From an uncultured Eubacterium sp. (lineage in GTDB: Bacteria > Bacillota > Clostridia > Lachnospirales > Lachnospiraceae): DNA of 64,000 nt. Within the stretch, counting starts at the first letter, position 1; every line of letters starts with the position of its first letter. The DNA lies in the NCBI GenBank assembly GCA_910577225.1, contig CAJTMV010000003.1, positions 1-64,000 on the forward strand, written 5' to 3'. Below the pieces are notes generated by a model. That model did not search any database, had not been told where the DNA came from, and saw only the letters and a list, made by a program, of their open reading frames with translations. Positions 25,521 to 35,900 of the stretch are shown here, in pieces. A program made the translations under genes and the position numbers.

Positions 25521-26963
25521 CTATTGGTGAAGCAGACTTTCACCAACTTTTAATATGTCTCCGGCCCCCATAGTTATCAACAGGTCGCCGTTCATTAAAT
25601 TTTTTAATAAAAATTTTTCAATTTCTGCGAAAGAAGGAAAATAGTAGCATTCCGTACCGAGTTTTTCCAGCTTTTGCAGGAGATCCAAAGAACTGATGCC
25701 GAGCGTATCGGTTTCTCTTGCGGCGTAGATATCAGCCAGTATGACAATATCGGCAGTGGAAAGCGATGTGGCAAATTCATCCAGAAACGCTTTGGTGCGG
25801 GTATAAGTATGCGGCTGAAACACACAGATTACGCGTGAATGTGGATAATCGGCGGCGGCGGTTAAAGTAGCTTTAATTTCCGTCGGATGATGTGCATAAT
25901 CATCGATGATGGATGCTCCGTTCAGACTGCCTTTGAACTGAAAGCGCCGGTCAGTTCCGCAAAAAGCGCCAAGACCCTGGGAAATGGCGTCTGCCGGCAG
26001 TCCCATTTGTACGGCCAGCGCGGCTGCAGCCAGCGCGTTGCTGATGTTATGGCGGCCAGGTACACGCAGGGCAACGTCACATATTTTCTCCGGCTTCCTG
26101 CCGTCTAAAGAGGATGAATCGGAACGGCTGTTTCCGGAAAGATCCGGCCGGTCTGTCCGATGCATAATCGTAAACGTTGCAAAACCAGACGGCTGACAGC
26201 AAATGTTTTCCGGATAAAAGTCGCAGGAAGTATCAAACCCGTATGTAATCACCTGACGGTGAAGGCCCTCAACCAGTTCATCCAGATCGTCGATCTCGCG
26301 GTTGATAATGATCGTACCGTCAGACGCTGTATTTTTGGCAAACAGACGAAAAGAATGGCGGATATCATCCAAATCTTTAAAAAAATCCAGATGGTCTTCT
26401 TCTATATTAAGGATGATACTGTATTTCGGATAAAAATGCAGAAAACTGTTCGTATATTCACAGGCTTCCGTTACAAAATAAGTGGAATGACCAACGCGGA
26501 TATTGCCGCCGATGGCAGACAGAATCCCGCCGATGGAAATCGTAGGGTCCGTATGCGCAGCCAGCAGGATATGCGTCGCCATGGAAGTGGTGGTCGTTTT
26601 TCCGTGTGTGCCTGCAACGGCGACGGACTGTTTGTAGTTGTTCATGATCTGGCCTAATAATTCTGCGCGGCTTAGCATGGGAATGTTTTGCGCGACAGCT
26701 GCCTGATATTCGGGATTATCGGCGTGTATGGCCGCTGTATAGACGACCAGATCTGTTCCGGAACGGATATTTTCAGCGCTCTGGCCATAATATATTACGG
26801 CGCCGGATTGTTCCAGTTTTTTTGTAAGTTCTGATTCGTTTGCGTCAGAACCGGATATGGGAAAGCGTTCCTCCAGAAGGACTTCTGCGAGGCCGCTCAT
26901 ACTGATACCGCCGATGCCGATAAAATGCACATGGACCGGCTGATTAAAATTAATCTGATACAT
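25521..26963 (-). CDS. murC: UDP-N-acetylmuramate--L-alanine ligase
   Basis: This encodes 480 residues from ATG 26963, with an AGGTG site 8 bases before; the frame is open further upstream without a start signal. MurC adds L-alanine to UDP-MurNAc in cytoplasmic peptidoglycan precursor synthesis. Motifs: HFIGIGGISMSGLAEVL (nucleotide fold) at the N-terminus, AGTHGKTTTTSM (ATP loop) near 112, EACEYTNSFL near 170 and DDYAHHPTEI near 350. An insert near residue 260-290 (SGNSRSDSSSLDGRKPEK) is unusual and probably a surface loop. Confidence 0.93.
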   Translation of the reverse strand: MYQINFNQPVHVHFIGIGGISMSGLAEVLLEERFPISGSDANESELTKKLEQSGAVIYYGQSAENIRSGTDLVVYTAAIHADNPEYQAAVAQNIPMLSRAELLGQIMNNYKQSVAVAGTHGKTTTTSMATHILLAAHTDPTISIGGILSAIGGNIRVGHSTYFVTEACEYTNSFLHFYPKYSIILNIEEDHLDFFKDLDDIRHSFRLFAKNTASDGTIIINREIDDLDELVEGLHRQVITYGFDTSCDFYPENICCQPSGFATFTIMHRTDRPDLSGNSRSDSSSLDGRKPEKICDVALRVPGRHNISNALAAAALAVQMGLPADAISQGLGAFCGTDRRFQFKGSLNGASIIDDYAHHPTEIKATLTAAADYPHSRVICVFQPHTYTRTKAFLDEFATSLSTADIVILADIYAARETDTLGISSLDLLQKLEKLGTECYYFPSFAEIEKFLLKNLMNGDLLITMGAGDILKVGESLLHQ

Positions 26964-26999
26964 TTTTTTACACCTGCACAATCTATATTTTATATTCAC

Positions 27000-27024
27000 A
27001 TATTCAGAGAATTATGCTGAATAT
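27000..27024. repeat. Operator-like inverted repeat in the murC leader
   Basis: ATATTCAG (27000-27007) and CTGAATAT (27017-27024) are perfect reverse complements with a 9-base spacer, between the murC promoter and its start. Such a site could bind a dimeric regulator or fold as a small hairpin. Confidence 0.4.
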
Positions 27025-27037
27025 ATGGTCTATTTTT

Positions 27038-27065
27038 ATTATAAACGTATTTAATTATTTTGCAA
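27038..27065 (-). promoter_or_regulatory. Promoter of murC
   Basis: Minus-strand TTGCAA (27060-27065) and TATAAT (27038-27043) have a 16-base spacer, about 75 bases upstream of the start. Confidence 0.6.
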
Positions 27066-27170
27066 TTTATTTCTTATATCATTTTCCGGCTTTGGAATTT
27101 TCAAAAATACAAAATTTTGTTAAATTCTACAAAAACTGGTACAAAATAGACAAAAAGATGTGAAAAATGA

Positions 27171-27199
27171 TGTACATTTTGAGATGGATATGTTATACT
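27171..27199 (+). promoter_or_regulatory. Extended -10 promoter of glgC
   Basis: TGTACA (27171-27176) and TATACT (27194-27199) are 17 bases apart, and TG one base before the -10 makes it an extended -10. Confidence 0.7.
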
Positions 27200-27240
27200 A
27201 ATCGTACGGCAGTAAGTATATTGGATGAGAGGTGAGCAAA

Positions 27241-28515
27241 GTGGTTTGTAAAGAAATGATAGCAATGCTTCTGGCTGGCGGACAGGGAAGCCGCCTTGGC
27301 GTTTTGACTTCGGGGGTAGCAAAACCGGCTGTTGCATTCGGTGGAAAGTACCGCATTATTGATTTCCCGCTGAGCAATTGTATCAATTCAGGGATTGATA
27401 CGGTGGGCGTGCTGACGCAGTATCAGCCGTTGCGCTTAAATTCACATATCGGCATTGGCATCCCATGGGATCTTGACCGGAATAACGGGGGCGTCACTGT
27501 TCTGCCGCCGTACGAAAAAAGCGATAACAGCGAATGGTATACAGGGACTGCAAATGCGATTTTTCAGAATCTGAATTATATGGAAAGTTACCATCCGGAG
27601 TATGTAATTATTTTGTCCGGAGATCATATTTATAAGATGGATTATGAAGAGATGCTCGATTTTCATAAAGCGAATCAGGCTGATGTGACGATTGCGGCAA
27701 TGCCGGTTCCGATGGAGGAAGCGTGCAGATTTGGCATTGTAATTACAGATGACGACAAACGGATTCAGGATTTTGAAGAAAAGCCGGAACATCCAAGGAG
27801 CAATATGGCGTCCATGGGTATCTACATATTCAGCTGGAAAGTACTCAGGGATGCGCTTGTTGCGTTAAAAGATCAGGGCAACTGCGATTTTGGCAAGCAT
27901 ATTATTCCTTATTTGCACGAAAAAGAATTTCGGATGTATGCTTATGAATATAACGGATATTGGAAGGATGTGGGAACGCTTGGCTCTTATTGGGAAGCGA
28001 ATATGGAGCTGATCGACCTCATACCGGAATTTAATTTATACGAGAAGTATTGGAAAATTTATACGAAGTGTGATATTATAGAGCCACAGTACATTTCTTC
28101 GGAGGCTGTGGTAGAAAAAAGCCTGATCGGAGAAGGCTGTGAGATATTTGGAGAAGTATACAGTTCGGTGATTGGAGCGGGCGTTACCATTGGCAGAGGA
28201 TCTGTCATACGTAATTCGATTATTATGAAGGATGCTGTGATTGGCGAACATGTTATGATTGATAAAGGAATTGTCGCAGAAAATACAAAGATCGGCGATC
28301 GCGCTCAGGTCGGTGTCGGAGAATATGCACCGAGTACTTATAATTCAAAAGTGTATGCATTCGATCTTGTTACAATCGGGGAGGACTCCGTGATTCCTCC
28401 GGATGTCAGGATCGGACGTAATACGGCGATTGCAGGCAGGACGACAGCGGAAGATTATCCGGACGGGCAGCTTGCAGGCGGCGGAGCAATTATAAAGGCA
28501 GGTGAATCGGCATGA
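27241..28515 (+). CDS. glgC: Glucose-1-phosphate adenylyltransferase catalytic subunit
   Basis: This encodes 424 residues. GTG 27241 with AGAGGTG at 6 bases gives the expected MVCKEMIAMLLAGGQGSRLG start; GTG 27232 overlaps the ribosome site. The enzyme makes ADP-glucose from glucose 1-phosphate and ATP, the committed step of glycogen synthesis. Nucleotidyl transferase motifs are PAVAFGGKYRIIDFPLSNC, ILSGDHIYKMDY and FEEKPEHP. The C-terminal left-handed beta-helix carries hexapeptide repeats (GAGVTIGRGSVI). It overlaps glgD by four bases (ATGA), so the two subunits are translationally coupled. Confidence 0.95.
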   Translation: MVCKEMIAMLLAGGQGSRLGVLTSGVAKPAVAFGGKYRIIDFPLSNCINSGIDTVGVLTQYQPLRLNSHIGIGIPWDLDRNNGGVTVLPPYEKSDNSEWYTGTANAIFQNLNYMESYHPEYVIILSGDHIYKMDYEEMLDFHKANQADVTIAAMPVPMEEACRFGIVITDDDKRIQDFEEKPEHPRSNMASMGIYIFSWKVLRDALVALKDQGNCDFGKHIIPYLHEKEFRMYAYEYNGYWKDVGTLGSYWEANMELIDLIPEFNLYEKYWKIYTKCDIIEPQYISSEAVVEKSLIGEGCEIFGEVYSSVIGAGVTIGRGSVIRNSIIMKDAVIGEHVMIDKGIVAENTKIGDRAQVGVGEYAPSTYNSKVYAFDLVTIGEDSVIPPDVRIGRNTAIAGRTTAEDYPDGQLAGGGAIIKAGESA

Positions 28516-29633
28516 AAGCATTAGGACTGATCCTTGCAGGCGGAAATAATAACCGGATGCAGGAATTATCAAAGAAGAGAGCAATTGCGGCAATGCCGGT
28601 CGGCGGCAGTTTTCGCTGTATTGACTTTGCGCTGAGCAATATGACAAATTCACAGATTCAGACAGTCGCCGTTCTGACGCAGTATAACGCGCGTTCGCTG
28701 AACGAGCATTTAAGCTCATCCAAATGGTGGGATTTCGGCAGAAAGCAGGGCGGCCTGTATGTGTTTACACCGACGGTAACCGCAGATAACAGCTGGTGGT
28801 ATCGCGGGACAGCGGATGCCATGTATCAGAACATCGATTTTCTGAAACGGTGCCATGAACCGTATGTAATTATTACGAGCGGCGATTGTGTGTACAAAAT
28901 AGATTATAACAAAATACTGGATTATCATATAGAGAAAAAAGCAGATATTACGATCGTCGTAAAAGACATGGATAAGTCGGAAGACGTCAGCAGATACGGC
29001 GTTGTTAAGATGAACGAGGATTCCAGAATTGTCGAATTTGAAGAAAAACCGATGGTTGCCCAGTCAAATACGATATCTACGGGAATCTATATTATTCGCA
29101 GAAGACAGCTGATCGATCTGCTGGAACACTGCGCACAGGAAAGCAGGAACGATTTTGTAACAGATATTCTGATTCGCTATAAAAATTTAAAGCGTATGTA
29201 TGGATATAAACTGGAAGGATACTGGAGCAATATTTCGACTGTAGATTCTTATTACAGGACGAATATGGATTTCTTAAAGTCGGAAGTGCGGAAATTCTTT
29301 TTCCGGGATTATCCTCATATTTATTCCAAAGTGGATGATCTGCCGCCGGCAAAATATAATTTTGGCTCGGATGTGCATAACAGTCTGATTTCCAGCGGAT
29401 GTATCATTAACAGCAAAGTAGAAAATTCTGTATTGTTCAAGGAAGTGTTTGTTGGTAAAAATTGTGTGATTAAAAATTCAATCATACTAAACGAAGTGTA
29501 CATAGGTGACAATACGCATATCGAAAATTGCATCGTAGAGAGTCGCGGGACTCTGAAAGCGAATACCTATTACTGCGGTGACAGCGGTCTGAAAGTAGTC
29601 GTTGAAGATAACAATGAACGGTATGGGTTGTAA
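28512..29633 (+). CDS. glgD: GlgD, second subunit of ADP-glucose pyrophosphorylase
   Basis: This encodes 373 residues, shorter and less conserved than GlgC. The N-terminal loop reads LILAGGNNNRMQELSKKRA, so the catalytic GGxGxRL of GlgC is changed to GGNNNRM, as is known for GlgD, which in Bacilli and Clostridia modulates GlgC rather than catalysing. TSGDCVYKIDYNKILDY and FEEKPMVAQSN are kept, and the C-terminus holds hexapeptide repeats. ATGA overlap with glgC. Confidence 0.93.
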   Translation: MKALGLILAGGNNNRMQELSKKRAIAAMPVGGSFRCIDFALSNMTNSQIQTVAVLTQYNARSLNEHLSSSKWWDFGRKQGGLYVFTPTVTADNSWWYRGTADAMYQNIDFLKRCHEPYVIITSGDCVYKIDYNKILDYHIEKKADITIVVKDMDKSEDVSRYGVVKMNEDSRIVEFEEKPMVAQSNTISTGIYIIRRRQLIDLLEHCAQESRNDFVTDILIRYKNLKRMYGYKLEGYWSNISTVDSYYRTNMDFLKSEVRKFFFRDYPHIYSKVDDLPPAKYNFGSDVHNSLISSGCIINSKVENSVLFKEVFVGKNCVIKNSIILNEVYIGDNTHIENCIVESRGTLKANTYYCGDSGLKVVVEDNNERYGL

Positions 29634-29639
29634 TATATC

Positions 29640-29670
29640 ACAAGCTGCAGTCATTTTGGCTGCGGCTTGT
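29640..29670 (+). terminator. Hairpin after glgD
   Basis: ACAAGCTGCAG (29640-29650) pairs with CTGCGGCTTGT (29660-29670) with one G-U. It lacks a T-tract, so termination may be partial and allow read-through into spoVG. Confidence 0.5.
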
Positions 29671-29755
29671 AAGTCACAAACTAAAAAGGAGAGGGTATAA
29701 ACTATAATAAGGTAAATGCGAGGTGTTTTATAGGAAAGGAAGAAAGGGGCGAAAG

Positions 29756-30031
29756 ATGATGCGTATAACAGATGTCCGAGTCCGAAAAGTTGAAAAAGAA
29801 GGAAAGATGAAAGCAGTGGTATCGATCACAATAGATGATGAATTTGTTGTGCACGATATCAAAGTAATTGAAGGGGTTAAGGGATTATTCATAGCGATGC
29901 CAAGCAGAAAGGCAGCAGATGGAGAATTCCGTGATATTGCTCATCCGATTAATTCTGAGACTAGAGACCATATTCAGAATATCATTCTGGAGGAATATCA
30001 AAAACAAATGACAGCAGAAGAAGAGACGTGA
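29756..30031 (+). CDS. spoVG: Septation/sporulation regulator SpoVG
   Basis: This encodes 91 residues. Two adjacent ATGs (29756 and 29759) follow AAAGGGG; either is possible. SpoVG is a small nucleic-acid-binding regulator affecting asymmetric septation and many other processes. Diagnostic stretches are MRITDVRVRKV, VSITIDDEFVVHDIKVIEG, LFIAMPSRK and GEFRDIAHPIN. In Bacillus it lies near the origin with glmU and prs; here glgC-glgD takes the nucleotidyltransferase position. No sigma-H promoter could be recognised, although TATAAT lies at about 29703. Confidence 0.95.
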   Translation: MMRITDVRVRKVEKEGKMKAVVSITIDDEFVVHDIKVIEGVKGLFIAMPSRKAADGEFRDIAHPINSETRDHIQNIILEEYQKQMTAEEET

Positions 30032-30085
30032 ATGACGATTGAAACAGAATAGAAATGGAAAGGATGAAGCGATTCGTCCGAAAGA

Positions 30086-30134
30086 AACTGTAGCAGACCA
30101 TGTATGGAAATATATTTGTCTGCTACAGTTTTTT
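30086..30134 (+). terminator. Terminator of spoVG
   Basis: AACTGTAGCAGAC (30086-30098) pairs perfectly with GTCTGCTACAGTT (30118-30130), followed by TTTT. A-rich sequence before it lets it serve the convergent peptidase gene only weakly. Confidence 0.92.
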
Positions 30135-30194
30135 ATATCCGGTTTTTTAGAGAGTTCAGCCGTTTCATACGTATAGAATTCTGTTCTCGTAATA

Positions 30195-31316
30195 TTATGT
30201 CTGCTTTGCGTCTTTGAGCGAAGATTCGTAGTTTTTCACCGCGGGATCGATGATTTCCTGTAACCGGCGCCATTCTTTGGTCGATGCGTCCTTGACCGTT
30301 TCGCTGCGGTTTTGCGATAAAAAGCGTGTCAGTTCGTAACAGCTGATCCAGATTTCGTTGGTTCCATCTTTTTGAGATTCGTCAAAAATCAGCTGCAAAC
30401 CAAAGTGCAAATGTATAATGTCGATATTATTTGTGTTTTCTTTATCGCTGTAGCCAGTATGACCCATATAACCGATAACATCTCCGGCAGTCACGGTACT
30501 GCCTTCCTTTAATGATTTGCTGTATGGAAAGTTTTGTCTCAGATGTGCATAATAATAGTACCTTTTTTTATCAAAACTGCGGATGCCGATGCGCCAGCCG
30601 CCATATCGGTTCCAGCCAAGACATTCCACATATCCGGATTCCACAGCGATGATCGGCGTACCGATCTGGCCCATCATATCGTGTCCGAGATGCTGCCTGC
30701 GATAGCCAAAAGAACGGGAAGAACCGAAGTCGTCATAGTCTGTATATGGAAAACCTTTTGCAATTGGAGAAAATCCTTTTAATCCATATTCCATTTCTCC
30801 GGAAGCTGCTCCCGGGATCTGATATTCGCCCACCAGTCCGCCTAACACGGCATGATAAGCCTCATTGTAATAATTATAATATTTCATATCTGAAGTTAAC
30901 TTTTCAAAAGTTAATTGTTTATTTGATAATTTATCTACAATAGAATCCAGATCGGATTTTTTGTAATTCTTAAATTCGCCGCCATATTTTGCGCCAAGCA
31001 CGGCAAGCAGAGATACCCAGTCAAGAGGCACGTCGGTATCATGCGAAGCCAGATCGTATTGATAGGCGTCGTTCATAGCCTCGCTGGTTACTTTAAAATC
31101 GACCCATTTGATGAAATCGCCTGCAGCGGAATCAGGCTGATCTGACAGATCTGCAGTCAATGAAGAAACAGGATATTTTGTTGAACTATCATTTAATATT
31201 TTTTGGATAGAGCGCTCTGCATAGGAACGAAAAATCGTCAGGGCGAGTATTCCAAGAAGGGAAAGAAGCTCCAGAGAAACAATAAACTTGTAAACGGTTG
31301 GTTTCATAATTGCCAT
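30195..31316 (-). CDS. Membrane-anchored M23 family metallopeptidase
   Basis: This encodes 373 residues. The ATG at 31316 has only a poor ribosome site, and ATG 31307 is an alternative. One membrane helix (about 12-29) anchors an extracellular domain. The C-terminal 180 residues form an M23/LytM-like fold: HLGHDMMGQIGTPI gives the first zinc ligands (H and D), YYAHLRQ follows, then HLHFGL gives HxH. These enzymes cut peptidoglycan cross-bridges and many act in sporulation or division. The preceding region (70-180) is helical with no recognised domain. Monocistronic and convergent with spoVG. Confidence 0.82.
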   Translation of the reverse strand: MAIMKPTVYKFIVSLELLSLLGILALTIFRSYAERSIQKILNDSSTKYPVSSLTADLSDQPDSAAGDFIKWVDFKVTSEAMNDAYQYDLASHDTDVPLDWVSLLAVLGAKYGGEFKNYKKSDLDSIVDKLSNKQLTFEKLTSDMKYYNYYNEAYHAVLGGLVGEYQIPGAASGEMEYGLKGFSPIAKGFPYTDYDDFGSSRSFGYRRQHLGHDMMGQIGTPIIAVESGYVECLGWNRYGGWRIGIRSFDKKRYYYYAHLRQNFPYSKSLKEGSTVTAGDVIGYMGHTGYSDKENTNNIDIIHLHFGLQLIFDESQKDGTNEIWISCYELTRFLSQNRSETVKDASTKEWRRLQEIIDPAVKNYESSLKDAKQT

Positions 31317-31346
31317 TCCATAAAAGGATCAGTATTAATAATATAT

Positions 31347-31547
31347 ATGAAGCGTAAGCAGGTTTATGATTTTATCAAAAAAAATCATATGCAGGCGGGT
31401 AAAAATCTGCACAAATTTTTCGGGGGACGGCCTTATGCAGATGCTTTATCACTCGCAGGGCAGAATACCAGGATCGATCTGGCATATGTTTTTTCGAGGA
31501 AAATTATGGTTACTATGGAATTTATCCGTCAGAATATGTTAAAATAG
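31347..31547 (+). CDS. Small hypothetical protein, doubtful
   Basis: An ATG at 31347 starts 66 codons ending in TAG at 31545-31547. The product is basic, with a readable composition (FFGGRPYADALSLAGQNTRI, AYVFSRKIMVTMEFIRQ) rather than one typical of random frames. There is no ribosome site at a normal distance; the nearest is AAAGG 17 bases away. It may be a real small protein or the remnant of a larger one. It lies in the gap between the divergent peptidase and SGNH genes. I recognise no family. Confidence 0.35.
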   Translation: MKRKQVYDFIKKNHMQAGKNLHKFFGGRPYADALSLAGQNTRIDLAYVFSRKIMVTMEFIRQNMLK

Positions 31548-31625
31548 ATAAAAGAAACGCAGCAGCCCTTCCGCGGACGAACAGGAGCTGTAATAAAAAT
31601 CTATATAATAAAGAAGGTATTGCTC

Positions 31626-32897
31626 ATGAGTTTGAAAACAATTACAAAAGTCAGAAAACAGCTGTCCTGCATGTGCATGGTCGCGATTTTATTTGTATCT
31701 GTTGTGCACATACTGACGGCGGCTCCTTTCACAGTTCAGGCAAGAGGAACCGGAGGCATCAAGGGAAACAATCTGCCGGCCGGTTATGTGACAGATCGTC
31801 AGATGCAGCTTGCGAATCCCTGGACGGGCGCGAATGAAGCGCCTTTATTTAACGTGATGCGTAAAGCTGAGAACGGGCAGAAGGTTACGATTGCCTTTAT
31901 CGGAGGGTCTATTACGAAGGGAACGATGTCTACAGGAACCAGAGATGAAAGCATGAATAAAAAGCTCACGTATGTCGATTATTTTACGGACTGGTGGTAC
32001 AAAAAATTTCCGAGAGCCGATCTGCGTTTTGTAAACGCCGGAATCAGCGCAACGGATTCCTATCTGGGAGTGCACCGGGTGCAAAAAGATGTGCTGGATA
32101 AAAAGCCGGATCTGGTTGTCGTGGAGTTTGCGGTGAATGACAAAAAGACGGCGTATCATAAACAGTCCTATGAAAATCTGATTCGGAAAATTATGAACGC
32201 TTCGTCGAAACCGGCGGTGATGCTTTTCTTTATGTCAAAGCTGAACGGGTGGAGCTGCCAGCTGCAGCAGGCGGAGATCGGAAAGCATTACCGGCTGCCG
32301 ATGCTTAGTTATGGAAACGTTATGAAAGATATGATTACGCAGGGGATTTATACGATGGAAGAATTGTCCGGAGATGCCATTCATCCGTCGGCGCTTGGAT
32401 ATGCGGTGGCAGGAGAGATTCTGGTGCGGTATCTGGAAAGTATCCGGCAAATGGCGCTTGGTGAGGCCGCGTATAAAAAAGAACCGAAATCTTATGTGAC
32501 GTCGAAAAAGTATGAAAGCGCAAAGGTGCTGACATGTAAGGATATAAAGATTCAGAAAATGGGGACGTTTGAAGAAAGCAGTAAGAGCAGTATTTTTAAA
32601 AATAACCTGACATCAGCGAAGGGAAACGGAGATCTGACTTTTACGGTGACTGCAAAAAGTATCGGCCTGGTGTTTGCGCAGCAGATCAACGGGAGAGGCG
32701 GTCAGTATGACGTTTATGTAGACGGCAAAAAGACTGTGATTATCGACGCGGATAATTCTGGCGGAAGACATAATAAACCGGGAGCCGTGCCATGTTATTC
32801 TTCCAGCACGAAAAAAACGCATACGGTACGTATTGTGAAAAATAAGAAGTCTACGGGACAGGCACTAACTATTTACGCGGTACTTGTTTCAAATTAA
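31626..32897 (+). CDS. Secreted SGNH/GDSL-type hydrolase
   Basis: This encodes 423 residues. ATG 31626 has AGAAGG at 9 bases. A signal peptide (about 1-38, hydrophobic core CMCMVAILFVSVVHIL) ends near VQARG. SGNH blocks follow: FIGGSIT (nucleophile serine) near 90, NAGISATDS near 135, VVEFAVND near 162 and DAIHPSALGY (catalytic Asp and His) near 245. The fold is used by esterases and by acetyl-transferring or -removing enzymes acting on polysaccharides or peptidoglycan. The last 120 residues form a beta-rich extra domain, perhaps carbohydrate-binding. Substrate unknown. Confidence 0.8.
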   Translation: MSLKTITKVRKQLSCMCMVAILFVSVVHILTAAPFTVQARGTGGIKGNNLPAGYVTDRQMQLANPWTGANEAPLFNVMRKAENGQKVTIAFIGGSITKGTMSTGTRDESMNKKLTYVDYFTDWWYKKFPRADLRFVNAGISATDSYLGVHRVQKDVLDKKPDLVVVEFAVNDKKTAYHKQSYENLIRKIMNASSKPAVMLFFMSKLNGWSCQLQQAEIGKHYRLPMLSYGNVMKDMITQGIYTMEELSGDAIHPSALGYAVAGEILVRYLESIRQMALGEAAYKKEPKSYVTSKKYESAKVLTCKDIKIQKMGTFEESSKSSIFKNNLTSAKGNGDLTFTVTAKSIGLVFAQQINGRGGQYDVYVDGKKTVIIDADNSGGRHNKPGAVPCYSSSTKKTHTVRIVKNKKSTGQALTIYAVLVSN

Positions 32898-32969
32898 TTT
32901 GAATTATGATTAATATTATGATAAAATGCCCTTATGTAAAAAGAACGCAGATAAGGCAGGGGATTTTAT

Positions 32970-35900
32970 ATGATAAATAATATCGTACTGATTGCAGATC
33001 ATCAGGAAATCAACCGGCGGACTTTAATACATATTTTATGTAACGACTATGATCTGCTGGAAGCAGACAACGGGGAAAAAGCGCTGCAGCTGATGCGGCA
33101 GTACAGACAGCAGCTTGCGGCAGTGATCCTGGATTTGTCAGTGTCCGGACAGTCAGATGGACAAAAGATCGTCAGAGAGTGGAAGGAAGATAAAAGCATC
33201 GGCACGATTCCGGTAATAGCAGCCGTAGAAGCCGGAGACGAACAGGGCGGAATTTTGCAGACAGGCGTCTGGGAGATTGTGCAGCGGCCGTATGTTCCGG
33301 ACGTTGTACGTTTTCGGGTAAAAAATGTGATAGAACGCAGCGAACTGCGAAAATTGAAACAGGTGAAAAATATATGTGAATATGACGAACTGACTGGAAT
33401 TTACAACAAGCGGATGTTCTTGTATAAAACGAAAGAAATGCTGAATCGTTATCCGGAAGAAACATTTGCGTTTATTCATTTTGATATTTATCAGTTTCAT
33501 CTTGTGAATCAGTTTTATGGCATTCGCGAAGCCGACCGCCTGCTGCGGTATATTGCTGATCAGCTGGTCTGTATGGCGGAAGATTTTAAGCATTTTACAT
33601 ATGGAAGATATCGGGCGGATGTTTTCTGCTTTTGTATGCCGTTTCAAAATGAACAATCGGTATTGCAGATCATTGAAAAAATACGGGAAGATATTAACAA
33701 TTTTAAAATCGAACACGTACTGGTGCCGGTATTTGGCATCTGCGTGACTGATGATGCAGGGGAACAGATTATTACGGTCAGTGACCGGGCAAATCTTGCG
33801 GCAAAGCAATGCAAGGGAAATTACATACAGAATTATTCTTTTTACGACGTTTCTATGAGTGAGCAGCTGGTAAAGGAACAAAAGATTATCAATACGATGA
33901 AGGCGGCTCTGATGCAGGAGCAGTTTGTGTTATATATTCAGCCGAAATATGATCTGCATACGAATATGGTGGACGGCGGCGAAGTGCTGGTGCGCTGGCG
34001 GTCGCCGGAGAACGGGATCATTGCTCCGGGCGATTTTATTCCGGTATTTGAACGGAATGGATTTATTACAAAGCTGGATTATTATATATGGGAACATACC
34101 TGTCAGATGATTCGCAGATGGCTGGATCAGGGAAGGGAGCCGTTTCCTGTTTCTGTAAATATTTCCAGAGTCAGTCTGTGCGACGACAAGCTGGCAGACG
34201 TCATTATGGATCTGGTAAGAAGGTATCGTATCGAGCCGCGGCTGCTGCATCTGGAGCTGACAGAAAGCTCATATACGAGTAATCCGAAGCTGATTAAAAA
34301 GACGATGGCCCAGCTCCAGAAATATGGATTTTGTATACTTATGGATGATTTTGGAAGCGGCTATTCATCCCTGAATACTTTGAAAGATATTGTCGTTGAT
34401 ATTTTAAAGATCGATATGAAATTTTTATCGGATTCGGAAGTACCGGGGCGCGGAGAAAATATTCTTGCATCTGTCGTACGGATGGCAAAATGGCTGGATA
34501 TGCCTGTGATTGCCGAGGGTGTGGAAAAGGAATCACAGGTGGCTTTTTTGCGGAGTATCGGCTGTGAATTTGTGCAGGGATATTATTTCTCAAAACCGAT
34601 GCCGGTGGAAGAATATGAACGACTGGCGTTTGGGAACTTTACATTTCATAAGGAAGAAACGGATACCGTGAAAAACAGCGCTGATCAGCTGTGGGATGCC
34701 TCGTCCCAGATGGAGCTGCTATTTAACAACATGCTGCAGGCAGTGGCAATATTTGAATACGTGCCTGTGGAACAGATAATCGATACGATTCGGGTCAATA
34801 ATGCGTATTACGATTTGTTTGGCTATAGCGGTCTGGACCAGATTGGAAACGGTATACAAAACGCGGTAGATGAGTCCTGCCGCGGCGCGGTTTTTGCGGC
34901 GTTTGAATCAGTAGCGTCGTCCGGACGGGTGGCAAGGTGCGAGTTTTGCTGTACGACTGACAAAGGCGTGGAAAAGTGGATCGAAATGAGCCTGAAATAT
35001 GTACGTTCTGTTGGAAAGCGAAGCGTAATTTTTGCGACGATGGCAGACATTACCGCTCAAAAAGAGATCGAGCGTGAACTTCGCAGGTACCGGAAGGCCA
35101 TTCTCTCATCAGAAAGTAAAGTCGAGACGATTCTGATTGTGGATGATATGAGTATGAATCGCCAGATTTTGCGTATTATGTTTGAAAGCGAATATAATAT
35201 ACTGGAAGCGGCGGATGGCAGAGAGGCCTTGGATATCGTAAAAAAGAACGCTTCTCATATCGATCTGATCCTGCTGGATGTGATGATGCCGGTGATGGAT
35301 GGAAGAGAATTTTTACTGCGGAAAAAAGAGGATATTGAAATAGCGCATATTCCGGTCGTTATTATTACTGCGGACGATTCCAGGCAGCAGCAGATCAACG
35401 CGCTTTCCATGGGAGCGAACGACTATGTCGTAAAACCATTTATACCAGAAGTCGTGATACGCAGAGTCTGCAACGTGCTGGAATCGCAAAAGCGTGTCGG
35501 AGAAGTGCTGCAGATCGCGAAGCAGACAGGCAGATCGAAACAGCATGACTATCTGACCGGATTGTATAACCGGAATGTGGCCGGACAGATGATTCATGAG
35601 GTACTGCAGCAAAGGGAAGGCTTACAGGCGCTGCTTTTGATCGATATAGACAATTTTAAGCAGATCAATCAGCGCTTTGGGCGCGAGACAGGAGATAAAT
35701 GTATCCAGGATTTTGCGGACCGCTTAAGGAGCTGTTTTCGTAAGAGCGATATACTGGCGCGTTACGGCGGAGACGAATTTATTGTGTTCGTTATCGACGT
35801 GCCTTCGCGAGAGATGATACAGGATAAGTGCAGCAAACTGCTTGCAGAAATGCGTTTGATAATACAAAATAAAATCGAACTTGAATTTTCGATAGGAATC

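Noticed and set aside
29640..29756. Sigma-H promoter for spoVG
   Set aside because: An AGGAG motif is present but the spacing and -10 GAAT element do not match convincingly.
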